Source: Calliopsis andreniformis
Lineage: Eukaryota; Arthropoda; Insecta; Hymenoptera; Andrenidae
Direction: 5' to 3'
Length of the DNA: 64,000 nt
Assembly: GCF_051401765.1 (NCBI RefSeq)
Contig: NW_027480423.1
Span: 1,364,001-1,428,000 of the forward strand
Below the pieces are notes generated by a model. That model saw nothing but the letters and a program-made list of their open reading frames with translations, did not search any database and was not told the origin of the DNA. Position numbers and translations under genes: made by a program. Positions 11,401 through 24,868 of this stretch are shown here, piece by piece. Position 1 is the stretch's first letter; every line of letters begins with the position of its first letter.

Positions 11401-13783
11401 CGATATAAATACAACAGCATTTCCATCGTATAAAACGAATAATTGCAACCAGTATGAAACTTATGGTCATTTCTACTTTCCGAGCAACCTAGGCTTCACC
11501 CTAGGGCGCTGCTCCAACAGATTGAATAGTTAGGGCCTTAGAAGTCAACGCCCGAACCATAAAATGCAAAAAAAATACAACACTGTTTCCATCATATAAC
11601 AGGAATAATTTCGACCAGTTTGAAAGTGATGGCCAATTCTACGTTCCGGGCAACCTAGGCTTCACTCTAGGGCGTTGCTCCACCAGATCGAATAGTTAGT
11701 GCCTTAGAAGTCAACGCCAGAAGCATAAAATACGATGTAAATACAACAGCTCTTCCATCGTATAAAACGAATAATTGCAACCAGTGTGAAAGTAATGGTC
11801 ATTCCTACGTTCCGAGCACCCTAGGCGTCACTCTAGGGCGTTGCTCCACCAGATCGAATAGTTAGTGCCTTAGAAGTCAACGCCAGAAGCATAAAATACG
11901 ATGTAAATACAACAGCTCTTCCATCGTATAAAACGAATAATTGCAACCAGTGTGAAAGTAATGGTCATTCCTACGTTCCGAGCACCCTAGGCGTCACTCT
12001 AGGGCGTTGCTCCACCACATCTAATAGCTACGGCCTTAGAAGTCAACGCCAGAGGCATAAAGTACAATATATATACAACAGCGTTTCCATCGTATGAAAC
12101 GAATAATTGCAACCAGTGTGAAAGTTATGGTCATTTCTACATTCCGAGCAACCTAGGATTCACTCTAGGGCGTTGCTCCACCAGATCGAATAGTTAGGTC
12201 CTTAGAAGTAAACGCCAGAAGCATAAAATACAATATAAATACAACAGTTTGTCCATCGTATAAAACGAATACTTGCAACCAGTATGAAACTTATGGTCAT
12301 TTCTACTTTCCGAGCAAGTTAGGCACCACCCAAGGGCGTTGCTCCAACAGATTGAATGGTTAGGGCCTTAGAAGTCAACGCCCGAACCATAAAATGCAAT
12401 AAAAATACAACAGTGTTTCGATCGTATAAAACGAATAATTGCAACCAGTATGAAACTTATGGTCATTTCTACTTTCCGTGCAAGCTAGGCTTCACCATAG
12501 GGCGTTGCTCCACCAGATAGAATAGTTAGTGCCTTAGAAGTCAACGCCAGAGGCATAAAGTACAATATAAATACAACAGCGTTTCCATCGTCTAAAACGA
12601 ATAATTGCAACCAGTGTGAAAGTTATGGTCATTTCTACATTCCGAGCAACCTAGGATTCACTCTAGTGCGTTGCTCCACCAGATCGAATAGTTAGGTCCT
12701 TAGAAGTCAACGCCAGAAGCATAAAATACAATATAAATACAACAGCTTTTCCATCGTATAAAACGAATAATTGCAACCAGTGTGAAAGTAATGGTCATTT
12801 CTACGTTCCGAGCACCCTAGGCGTCACTCTAGGGCGTTGCTCCACCACATCTAATAGCAATGGCCTTAGAAGTCAACGCCAGAGGCATAAAGTACAATAT
12901 AAATACAACAGCGTTTCACATCGTATAAAACGAATAATTGCAACCAGTGTGAAAGTTATGGTCATTTCTACATTCCGAGCAACCTAGGATTCACTCTAGG
13001 GCGTTGCTCCACCAGATCGAATATTTAGGTCCTTAGACGTAAACGACAGAAGCATAAAATACGATATATATACAACAGCATTTCCATCGTATAAAACGAA
13101 TAATTGCATCCAGTGTGAAAGTTATGGTCATTTCTACATTCCGAGCAACCTAGGATTCCCTCTAGTGCTTTGCTCCACCAGATAGAATAGTTAGTGCCTT
13201 AGAAGTAAACGACAGAAGCATAAAATACGATATAAATACAACAGCATTTCCATCGTATAAAACGAATAATTGCAACCAGTATGAAACTTATGGTCATTTC
13301 TACTTTCCGAGCAACCTAGGCTTCACCCTAGGGCGCTGCTCCAACAGATTGAATAGTTAGTGCCTTAGAAGTCAACGCCAGAAGCATAAAATACGATGTA
13401 AATACAACAGCTCTTCCATCGTATAAAACGAATAATTGCAACCAGTGTGAAAGTAATGGTCATTCCTACGTTCCGAGCACCCTAGGCGTCACTCTAGGGC
13501 GTTGTTCCACCACATCTAATAGCTACGGCCTTAGAAGTCAACGCCAGAGGCATAAAGTACAATATATATACAACAGCGTTTCCATCGTATAAAACGAATA
13601 ATTGCGACCAGTGTGAAAGTTATGGTCATTTCTACATTCCGAGCAACCTAGGATTCACTCTAGGGCGTTGCTCCACCAGATCGAATAGTTAGTGCCTTAG
13701 AAGTCAACGCCAGAAGCATAAAATACGATGTAAATACAACAGCTCTTCCATCGTATAAAACGAATAATTGCAACCAGTGTGAA
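8428..13783. repeat. Mixed-variant satellite block of superunit 1
   Basis: This holds about 32 monomers in an order different from the 17-monomer repeat, with several local duplications of one or two monomers. For example, the monomer with GATGTAAATACAACAGCTC and the following type C left half occurs twice in succession around 11675-12006. A four-monomer segment (9412-10075) is absent from the equivalent block at 24869-29469. No non-satellite sequence was seen. Confidence 0.8.
9412..10075. repeat. Four-monomer segment present here, absent in superunit 3
   Basis: The flanks 9411 and 10076 are fused at 25852/25853, inside the shared tract TGCAA. The 664 bp equals four monomers. It includes the B monomer with AACAAAAATAATTGC (9757-9939 holds its chance open frame). 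The loss keeps the monomer phase intact, as expected from exchange between homologous positions in misaligned monomers. Confidence 0.8.
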
Positions 13784-16108
13784 AGTAATGGTCATTCCTA
13801 CGTTCCGAGCACCCTAGGCGTCACTCTAGGGCGTTCCTCCACCACATCTAATAGCTACGGCCTTAGAAGTCAACGCCAGAGGCATAAAGTACAATATATA
13901 TACAACGGCGTTTCCATCGTATAAAACGAATAATTGCAACCAGTGTGAAAGTTATGGTCATTTCTACATTCCGAGCAACCTAGGATTCACTCTAGGGCGT
14001 TGCTCCACCAGATCGAATAGTTAGGTCCTTAGAAGTAAACGCCAGAAGCATAAAATACGATATAAATACAACAGCTTTTCCATTGTATAAAAGGAATAAT
14101 TGCAAACAGTGTGAAAGTAATGGTCATTTCTACGTTCCAGGCAAGCTAGGCTTCACCCTAGGGCGTTGCTCCAACTGATTGAATAGTTAGGGCCTTAGAA
14201 GTCAACGCCCGAAGCATAAAATGCAATAAAAATACAACAGTGTTTCCATCGTATAAAACGAATAATTGCAACCAGTATGAAACTTATGGTCATTTCTACT
14301 TTCCGAGCAAGCTAGGCTTCACCCTAGGGCGTTCCTCCAACAGATTGAATAGTTAGGACCTTAGAAGTGAACGCCCGAACCATAAAATGCAAAAAAAATA
14401 CAACAGTGTTTCGATCATATAACAGGAATAATTGCAACCAGTTTGAAAGTGATGGACAATTCTACGTTCCGGGCAAACTAGGCTTCTATCTAGGGCGTTG
14501 CTCCACCAGATCGAATAGATAGTGCCTTAGAAGTCAACGCCAGAAGCATAAAATACAATATAAATACAACAGTTTTTCCATCGTATAAAACGAATAATTG
14601 CAACCAGTATGAAACTTATGGTCATTTCTACTTTCCGAGCAACCTAGGCTTCACCCTAGGGCCTTGCTCCAACAGATTGAATAGTTAGGGCCTTAGAAGT
14701 CAAAGCCCGAACCATAAAATGCAAAAAAAATACAACAGCGTTACCATCATATAACAGGAATAATTGCGACCAATTAGGAAAGTGATGGCCAATTCTACGT
14801 TCCGGGCAACCTAGGCTTCACTCTAGGGCGTTGCTCCAACAGATTGAATAGTTAGGACCTTAGAAGTGAACGGCCGAACCATAAAATGCAAAAAAAATAC
14901 AACAGTGTTTCCATCATATAACAGGAATAATTTCGACCAGTTTGAAAGTGATGGCCAATTCTACGTTCCGGGCAACCTAGGCTTCACTCTAGGGCGTTGC
15001 TCCACCAGATCGAATAGTTAGTGCCTTAGAAGTCAACGCCAGAAGCATAAAATACAATATAAATACAACAGTTTTTCCATCGTATGAAACAAATAATTGC
15101 AACCAGTATGAAACATATGGTTATTTCTACTTTCCGAGCAACCTAGGCTTCACCCTAGGGCGTTCGTCCAACGGATTGAATAGTTAGGGCCTTAGAAGTC
15201 AACGCCCGAACCATAAAATGCAAAAAAAATACATCAGTGTTTCCATCATATAACAAAAATAATTGCAACCAGTTTGAAAGTGATGGCCAATTCTACGTTC
15301 CGGGCAACCTAGGTTTCACTCCAGTGCGTTGCTCCACCAGGCCGAATGGTTACGGCCTAAGAACTCAACGCCAGAAGCATAAAATACGATATAAACACAA
15401 CAGCTTTTCCATCGTATAAAACGAATAATTGCAACCAGTATGAAACTTATGTTCATTTCTACTTTCCGAGCAAGCTAGGCTTCACCCTAGGGCGTTGCTC
15501 CAACGGATTGAATAGTTAGGGCCTTAGAACTCAACGCCCGAACCATAAAATGCAAAACAAATACAACAGCGTTTCCATCGTATAAAACGAATAATTGCAA
15601 CAAGTGTGAATGTTATGGTCACTTCTACATTCCGAAAAACCTAGGCTTCACTCTAGGGCGTTGCTCCACCAGATCGAATAGTTAGTGCCTTAGAAGTCAA
15701 CACCAGAAGCATAAAATACAATATAAATACAACAGCTTTTCCATCGTATAAAACGAATAATTGCAACCAGTATGGAACATATTGTCATTTCTACTTTCCG
15801 AGCAGCCTAGGCTTCACCCTAGGGCGTTGCTCCAACATATTGAATAGTTAGGGCCTTAGAAGTCTACGACCGAACCATAAAATACAAAAAAAATGCAACA
15901 GTGTTTTCATCATATAACAGGAATAATTTCGACCTGTTTGAAGATGATGGCCAATTCTACGTTCCGGGCAACCTAGGCTTCACTCTAGGGCGTTGCTCCA
16001 CCAGATCGAATAGTTAGTGCCTTAGAAGTCAACGCCAGAAGCATAAAATACGATGTAAATACAACAGCTCTTCCATCGTATAAAACGAATAATTGCAACC
16101 AGTGTGAA
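13784..16108. repeat. Superunit 2 (short, 14 monomers, 2,325 bp)
   Basis: The start matches positions 1 and 16109. The match with 1 onward runs to about 15498, after which the block takes another set of monomers (from about 15475) that reappears at 30089. It differs from the start of superunit 3 by one A in a poly-A run near 14718. It looks like a superunit that has lost almost all of its interior, leaving the two ends joined. Confidence 0.78.
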
Positions 16109-18054
16109 AGTAATGGTCATTCCTACGTTCCGAGCACCCTAGGCGTCACTCTAGGGCGTTCCTCCACCACATCTAATAGCTACGGCCTTAGAAGTCAACG
16201 CCAGAGGCATAAAGTACAATATATATACAACGGCGTTTCCATCGTATAAAACGAATAATTGCAACCAGTGTGAAAGTTATGGTCATTTCTACAATCCGAG
16301 CAACCTAGGATTCACTCTAGGGCGTTGCTCCACCAGATCGAATAGTTAGGTCCTTAGAAGTAAACGCCAGAAGCATAAAATACGATATAAATACAACAGC
16401 TTTTCCATTGTATAAAAGGAATAATTGCAAACAGTGTGAAAGTAATGGTCATTTCTACGTTCCAGGCAAGCTAGGCTTCACCCTAGGGCGTTGCTCCAAC
16501 TGATTGAATAGTTAGGGCCTTAGAAGTCAACGCCCGAAGCATAAAATGCAATAAAAATACAACAGTGTTTCCATCGTATAAAACGAATAATTGCAACCAG
16601 TATGAAACTTATGGTCATTTCTACTTTCCGAGCAAGCTAGGCTTCACCCTAGGGCGTTCCTCCAACAGATTGAATAGTTAGGACCTTAGAAGTGAACGCC
16701 CGAACCATAAAATGCAAAAAAAATACAACAGTGTTTCCATCATATAACAGGAATAATTGCAACCAGTTTGAAAGTGATGGACAATTCTACGTTCCGGGCA
16801 AACTAGGCTTCTATCTAGGGCGTTGCTCCACCAGATCGAATAGATAGTGCCTTAGAAGTCAACGCCAGAAGCATAAAATACAATATAAATACAACAGTTT
16901 TTCCATCGTATAAAACGAATAATTGCAACCAGTATGAAACTTATGGTCATTTCTACTTTCCGAGCAACCTAGGCTTCACCCTAGGGCCTTGCTCCAACAG
17001 ATTGAATAGTTAGGGCCTTAGAAGTCAAAGCCCGAACCATAAAATGCAAAAAAATACAACAGTGTTACCATCATATAACAGGAATAATTGCGACCAATTA
17101 GGAAAGTGATGGCCAATTCTACGTTCCGGGCAACCTAGGCTTCACTCTAGGGCGTTGCTCCAACAGATTGAATAGTTAGGACCTTAGAAGTGAACGGCCG
17201 AACCATAAAATGCAAAAAAAATACAACAGTGTTTCCATCATATAACAGGAATAATTTCGACCAGTTTGAAAGTGATGGCCAATTCTACGTTCCGGGCAAC
17301 CTAGGCTTCACTCTAGGGCGTTGCTCCACCAGATCGAATAGTTAGTGCCTTAGAAGTCAACGCCAGAAGCATAAAATACAATATAAATACAACAGTTTTT
17401 CCTTCGTATGAAACAAATAATTGCAACCAGTATGAAACATATGGTCATTTCTACTTTCCGAGCAACCTAGGCTTCACCCTAGGGCGTTCGACCAACGGAT
17501 TGAATAGTTAGGGCCTTAGAAGTCAACGCCCGAACCATAAAATGCAAAAAAAATACATCAGTGTTTCCATCATATAACAAAAATAATTGCAACCAGTTTG
17601 AAAGTGATGGCCAATTCTACGTTCCGGGCAACCTAGGTTTCACTCCAGTGCGTTGCTCCACCAGGCCGAATGGTTACGGCCTAAGAACTCAACGCCAGAA
17701 GCATAAAATACGATATAAACACAACAGCTTTTCCATCGTATAAAACGAATAATTGCAACCAGTATGAAACTTATGTTCATTTCTACTTTCCGAGCAAGCT
17801 AGGCTTCACCCTAGGGCGTTGCTCCAACAGATTGATTAGTTAGGGCCTTAGAAGACAACGCCCGAAGCATAAAATGCAATTAAAATACAACAGTGTTTCC
17901 ATCATATAACAGGAATAATTGCAACCAGTTTGAAAGTGATGGCCAATTCTACGTTCCGGGAAACCTAGGCTTCACTCTAGGGCGTTGCTCCACCAGATCG
18001 AATAGTTAGTGCCTTAGAAGTCAACGCCAGAAGCATAAAATACGATATAAATAC

Positions 18055-20878
18055 AACAGCTTTTCCATCGTATAAAAGGATTAATTGCAACCAGTTTGAA
18101 CGTGATGGTCATTTCTCCTTTCCGGGCAACCTAGGCTTCACTCTAGGGCGTTGCTCCACTAGATCGAATAGTTAATGCCGTAGAAGTCAACGCCAGAAGC
18201 ATAAAATACAATATAAATACAACAGTTTTTCCATCGCATGAAACAAATAATTGCAATCAGTATGAAACTTATGGTCATTTCTACGTTCCGAGCAACCTAA
18301 GCTTCACCCTGGTGCGTTGCTCCAACGGATTGAATAGTTAGGGCCTTAGAAGTCAATGCCCGAACCATAAAATGCAAAAAAAATACAACAGCGTTTCCAT
18401 CATATAACAGGAATAATTGCAACCAGTTTGAAAGTGATGGCCAATTCTACGTTCCGGGCAACCTAGGCTTCACTCTAGGGCGTTGCTCCACCAGATCGAA
18501 TAGTTAGTGCCTTAGAAGTCAACGCCAGAAGCATAAAATACGATGTAAATACAACAGCTCTTCCATCGTATAGAACGAATAATTGCAACCAGTGTGAAAG
18601 TAATGGTCATTCCTACGTTCCGAGCACCCTAGGCGTCACTCTAGGGCGTTCCTCCACCACATCTAATAGCTACGGCCTTAAAAGTCAACGCCAGAGGCAT
18701 AATCGTACAATATATATACAACGGCGTTTCCATCGTATAAAACGAATAATTGCAACCAGTGTGAAAGTTATGGTCATTTCTACATTACCAGCAACCTAGG
18801 ATTCACTCTAGGGCGTTGCTCCACCAGATCGAATAGTTAGGTCCTTAGAAGTAAACGCCAGAAGCATAAAATACAATATAAATACAACAGTTTTTCCATC
18901 GTATAAAACGAATAATTGCAACCAGTATGAAACTTATGGTCATTTCTACTTTCCGAGCAAGTTAGGCTTCACCCTAGGGCGTTGCTCCAACAGATTGAAT
19001 GGTTAGGGCCTTAGAAGTCAACGCCCGAAGCATAAAATGCAATAAAAATACAACAGTGTTTCGATCGTATAAAACGAATAATTGCAACCAGTATGAAACT
19101 TATGGTCATTTCTACTTTCCGAGCAAGCTAGGCTTCACCATAGGGCGTTGCTCCACCAGATAGAATAGTTAGTGCCTTAGAAGTCAACGCCAGAGGCATA
19201 AAGTACAATATAAATACAACAGCGTTTCCATCGTCTAAAACGAATAATTGCAACCAGTGTGAAAGTTATGGTCATTTCTACATTCCGAGCAACCTAGGAT
19301 TCACTCTAGGGCGTTGCTCCACCAGATCGAATAGTTAGGTCCTTAGATGTAAACGCCAGAAGCATAAAATACGATATAAATACAACAGCTTTTCCATCGT
19401 ATAAAACGAATAATTGCAACCAGTGTGAAAGTAATGGTCATTTCTACGTTCCGAGCACCCTAGGCGTCACTCTAGGGCGTTGCTCCACCACATCTAATAG
19501 CTATGGCCTTAGAAGTCAACGCCAGAGGCATAAAGTACAATATAAATACAACAGCGTTTCCATCGTATAAAACGAATAATTGCAACCAGTGTGAAAGTTA
19601 TGGTCATTTCTACATTCCGAGCAACCTAGGATTCACTTTAGGGCGTTGCTCCACCAGATCGAATAGTTAGGTCCTTACAAGTAAACGCCAGCAGCATAAA
19701 ATACGATATAAATACAACAGCTTTTCCATCATATAAAAGGAATAATTGCAAACAGTGTGAAAGTAATGGTCATTTCTACGTTCCGGGCAAGCTAGGCTTC
19801 ACCCTAGGCTGTTGTTCCACCAGATCAAATAGTTAGGGCCTAAGAAGTGAACGCCAGAAGCATAAAATGCAATAAAAATACAACAGCTTTTCCATCGTAT
19901 AAAACGAATAATTGCAACCAGTATGAAACTTATGGTCATTTCTACTTTCCGAGCAACCTAGGCTTCACCCTAGGGCGTTGCTCCAACTGATTGAATAGTT
20001 AGGGCCTTAGAAGTCAACGCCCAAAGCATAAAATGCAATAAAAATACAACAGTGTTTCCATCGTATAAAACGAATAATTGCAACCAGTATGAAACTTATG
20101 GTCATTCCTACTTTCCGAGCAAGCTAGGCTTCACCCTAGGGCGTTGCTCCAACAGATTGAATAGTTAGGACCTTAGAAGTGAACGCCCGAACCATAACAT
20201 GCAAAAAAAATACAACAGTGTTTCCATCATATAACAGGAATAATTGCAACCAGTTTGAAAGTGATGGCCAATTCTACGTTCCGGGCAAACTAGGCTTCTA
20301 TCTAGGGCGTTGCTCCACCAGATCGAATAGATAGTGCCTTAGAAGTCAACGCCAGAAGCATAAAATACAATATAAATACAACAGTTTTTCCATCGTATGA
20401 AACGAATAATTGCAACCAGTATGAAACTTATGGTCATTTCTACTTTCCGAGCAACCTAGGCTTCACCCTAGGGCCTTGCTCCAACAGATTGAATAGTTAG
20501 GGCCTTAGAAGTCAACGCCCGAACCATAAAATGCAAAAAAAATACAACAGTGTTTCCATCATATAACAGGAATAATTGCGACCAATTAGGAAAGTGATGG
20601 CCAATTCTACGTTCCGGGCAACCTAGGCTTCACTCTAGGGCGTTGCTCCAACAGATTGAATAGTTAGGACCTTAGAAGTGAACGCCCGAACCATAAAATG
20701 CAAAAAAAATACAACAGTGTTTCCATCATATAACAGGAATAATTTCGACCAGTTTGAAAGTGATGGCCAATTCTACGTTCCGGGCAAACTAGGCTTCTAT
20801 CTAGAGCGTTGCTCCACCAGATCGAATAGATAGTGCCTTAGAAGTCAACGCCAGAAGCATAAAATACAATATAAATAC
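18055..20878. repeat. 17-monomer higher-order repeat, unit 1 of superunit 3
   Basis: This is a full 2,824-bp unit with the type C marker at 18699; the next marker is at 21523. Compared with its counterpart at 1947-4437 it keeps all 17 monomers, so it is the better reference for the unit. Confidence 0.85.
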
Positions 20879-23702
20879 AACAGCTTTTCCATCGTATAAA
20901 AGGATTAATTGCAACCAGTTTGAACGTGATGGTCATTTCTCCTTTCCGGGCAACCTAGGCTTCACTCTAGGGCGTTGCTCCACTAGATCGAATAGTTAAT
21001 GCCGTAGAAGTCAACGCCAGAAGCATAAAATACAATATAAATACAACAGTTTTTCCATCGCATGAAACAAATAATTGCAATCAGTATGAAACTTATGGTC
21101 ATTTCTACGTTCCGAGCAAGCTAGGCTTCACCCTAGGGCGTTGCTCCAACAGATTGATTAGTTAGGGCCTTAGAAGTCAATGCCCGAACCATAAAATGCA
21201 AAAAAAATACAACAGCGTTTCCATCATATAACAGGAATAATTGCAACCAGTTTGAAAGTGATGGCCAATTCTACGTTCCGGGCAACCTAGGCTTCACTCT
21301 AGGGCGTTGCTCCACCAGATCGAATAGTTAGTGCCTTAGAAGTCAACGCCAGAAGCATAAAATACGATGTAAATACAACAGCTCTTCCATCGTATAGAAC
21401 GAATAATTGCAACCAGTGTGAAAGTAATAGTCATTCCTACGTTCCGAGCACCCTAGGCGTCACTCTAGGGCGTTCCTCCACCACATCTAATAGCTACGGC
21501 CTTAAAAGTCAACGCCAGAGGCATAATCGTACAATATATATACAACGGCGTTTCCATCGTATAAAACGAATAATTGCAACCAGTGTGAAAGTTATGGTCA
21601 TTTCTACATTCCCAGCAACCTAGGATTCACTCTAGGGCGTTGCTCCACCAGATCGAATAGTTAGGTCCTTAGAAGTAAACGCCAGAAGCATAAAATACAA
21701 TATAAATACAACAGTTTTTCCATCGTATAAAACGAATAATTGCAACCAGTATGAAACTTATGGTCATTTCTACTTTCCGAGCAAGTTAGGCTTCACCCTA
21801 GGGCGTTGCTCCAACAGATTGAATGGTTAGGGCCTTAGAAGTCAACGCCCGAAGCATAAAATGCAATAAAAATACAACAGTGTTTCGATCGTATAAAACG
21901 AATAATTGCAACCAGTATGAAACTTATGGTCATTTCTACTTTCCGAGCAAGCTAGGCTTCACCATAGGGCGTTGCTCCACCAGATAGAATAGTTAGTGCC
22001 TTAGAAGTCAACGCCAGAGGCATAAAGTACAATATAAATACAACAGCGTTTCCATCGTCTAAAACGAATAATTGCAACCAGTGTGAAAGTTATGGTCATT
22101 TCTACATTCCGAGCAACCTAGGATTCACTCTAGGGCGTTGCTCCACCAGATCGAATAGTTAGGTCCTTAGATGTAAGCGCCAGAAGCATAAAATACGATA
22201 TAAATACAACAGCTTTTCCATCGTATAAAACGAATAATTGCAACCAGTGTGAAAGTAATGGTCATTTCTACGTTCCGAGCACCCTAGGCGTCACTCTAGG
22301 GCGTTGCTCCACCACATCTAATAGCTATGGCCTTAGAAGTCAACGCCAGAGGCATAAAGTACAATATAAATACAACAGCGTTTCCATCGTATAAAACGAA
22401 TAATTGCAACCAGTGTGAAAGTTATGGTCATTTCTACATTCCGAGCAACCTAGGATTCACTTTAGGGCGTTGCTCCACCAGATCGAATAGTTAGGTCCTT
22501 AGAAGTAAACGCCAGCAGCATAAAATACGATATAAATACAACAGCTTTTCCATCATATAAAAGGAATAATTGCAAACAGTGTGAAAGTAATGGTCATTTC
22601 TACGTTCCGGGCAAGCTAGGCTTCACCCTAGGCTGTTGTTCCACCAGATCAAATAGTTAGGGCCTAAGAAGTGAACGCCAGAAGCATAAAATGCAATAAA
22701 AATACAACAGCTTTTCCATCGTATAAAACGAATAATTGCAACCAGTATGAAACTTATGGTCATTTCTACTTTCCGAGCAACCTAGGCTTCACCCTAGGGC
22801 GTTGCTCCAACTGATTGAATAGTTAGGGCCTTAGAAGTCAACGCCCAAAGCATAAAATGCAATAAAAATACAACAGTGTTTCCATCGTATAAAACGAATA
22901 ATTGCAACCAGTATGAAACTTATGGTCATTCCTACTTTCCGAGCAAGCTAGGCTTCACCCTAGGGCGTTGCTCCAACAGATTGAATAGTTAGGACCTTAG
23001 AAGTGAACGCCCGAACCATAAAATGCAAAAAAAATACAACAGTGTTTCCATCATATAACAGGAATAATTGCAACCAGTTTGAAAGTGATGGCCAATTCTA
23101 CGTTCCGGGCAAACTAGGCTTCTATCTAGGGCGTTGCTCCACCAGATCGAATAGATAGTGCCTTAGAAGTCAACGCCAGAAGCATAAAATACAATATAAA
23201 TACAACAGTTTTTCCATCGTATGAAACGAATAATTGCAACCAGTATGAAACTTATGGTCATTTCTACTTTCCGAGCAACCTAGGCTTCACCCTAGGGCCT
23301 TGCTCCAACAGATTGAATAGTTAGGGCCTTAGAAGTCAACGCCCGAACCATAAAATGCAAAAAAAATACAACAGTGTTTCCATCATATAACAGGAATAAT
23401 TGCGACCAATTAGGAAAGTGATGGCCAATTCTACGTTCCGGGCAACCTAGGCTTCACTCTAGGGCGTTGCTCCAACAGATTGAATAGTTAGGACCTTAGA
23501 AGTGAACGCCCGAACCATAAAATGCAAAAAAAATACAACAGTGTTTCCATCATATAACAGGAATAATTTCGACCAGTTTGAAAGTGATGGCCAATTCTAC
23601 GTTCCGGGCAAACTAGGCTTCTATCTAGGGCGTTGCTCCTCCAGATCGAATAGATAGTGCCTTAGAAGTCAACGCCAGAAGCATAAAATACAATATAAAT
23701 AC
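20879..23702. repeat. 17-monomer higher-order repeat, unit 2 of superunit 3
   Basis: This is a full 2,824-bp unit with its marker at 21523, 2,824 bp before the marker at 24347. It shares the private changes TAATAGTCATTCC and TGTAAGCGCC with 4438-7261, identifying the two as orthologous positions of the duplicated superunit. Confidence 0.85.
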
Positions 23703-24868
23703 AACAGCTTTTCCATCGTATAAAAGGATTAATTGCAACCAGTTTGAACGTGATGGTCATTTCTCCTTTCCGGGCAACCTAGGCTTCACTCTAGGGCGTT
23801 GCTCCACTAGATCGAATAGTTAATGCCGTAGAAGTCAACGCCAGAAGCATAAAATACAATATAAATACAACAGTTTTTCCATCGCATGAAACAAATAATT
23901 GCAATCAGTATGAAACTTATGGTCATTTCTACGTTCCGAGCAAGCTAGGCTTCACCCTAGGGCGTTGCTCCAACAGATTGATTAGTTAGGGCCTTAGAAG
24001 TCAATGCCCGAACCATAAAATGCAAAAAAAATACAACACCGTTTCCATCATATAACAGGAATAATTGCAACCAGTTTGAAAGTGATGGCCAATTCTACGT
24101 TCCGGGCAACCTAGGCTTCACTCTAGGGCGTTGCTCCACCAGATCGAATAGTTAGTGCCTTAGAAGTCAACGCCAGAAGCATAAAATACGATGTAAATAC
24201 AACAGCTCTTCCATCGTATAGAACGAATAATTGCAACCAGTGTGAAAGTAATGGTCATTCCTACGTTCCGAGCACCCTAGGCGTCACTCTAGGGCGTTCC
24301 TCCACCACATCTAATAGCTACGGCCTTAAAAGTCAACGCCAGAGGCATAATCGTACAATATATATACAACGGCGTTTCCATCGTATAAAACGAATAATTG
24401 CAACCAGTGTGAAAGTTATGGTCATTTCTACATTCCCAGCAACCTAGGATTCACTCTAGGGCGTTGCTCCACCAGATCGAATAGTTAGGTCCTTAGAAGT
24501 AAACGCCAGAAGCATAAAATACAATATAAATACAACAGTTTTTCCATCGTATAAAACGAATAATTGCAACCAGTATGAAACTTATGGTCATTTCTACTTT
24601 CCGAGCAAGTTAGGCTTCACCCTAGGGCGTTGCTCCAACAGATTGAATGGTTAGGGCCTTAGAAGTCAACGCCCGAAGCATAAAATGCAATAAAAATACA
24701 ACAGTGTTTCGATCGTATAAAACGAATAATTGCAACCAGTATGAAACTTATGGTCATTTCTACTTTCCGAGCAAGCTAGGCTTCACCATAGGGCGTTGCT
24801 CCACCAGATAGAATAGTTAGTGCCTTAGAAGTCAACGCCAGAGGCATAAAGTACAATATAAATACAAC
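23703..24868. repeat. 17-monomer higher-order repeat, unit 3 (partial) of superunit 3
   Basis: Seven monomers match the start of the preceding unit; the marker is at 24347. The period breaks at about 24868, exactly as at 8428 in superunit 1. Confidence 0.82.

Larger units (their letters stand above)
1..13783. repeat. Superunit 1 of the ~14-16 kb repeat (about 83 monomers)
   Basis: The first base aligns with 16109, and collinearity with superunit 3 runs in three blocks: 1-4238 with 16109-20346 (shift 16108), 4239-9411 with 20680-25852 (shift 16441), and 10076-13692 with 25853-29469 (shift 15777). The two shift changes are a 333-bp segment missing here (20347-20679 in the other copy) and a 664-bp segment (9412-10075) missing there. 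These are two and four monomers. Within this unit lie the 17-monomer repeats at 1947-8427 and a mixed-variant part from 8428 to the end. The true left edge lies outside the window. Confidence 0.85.
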
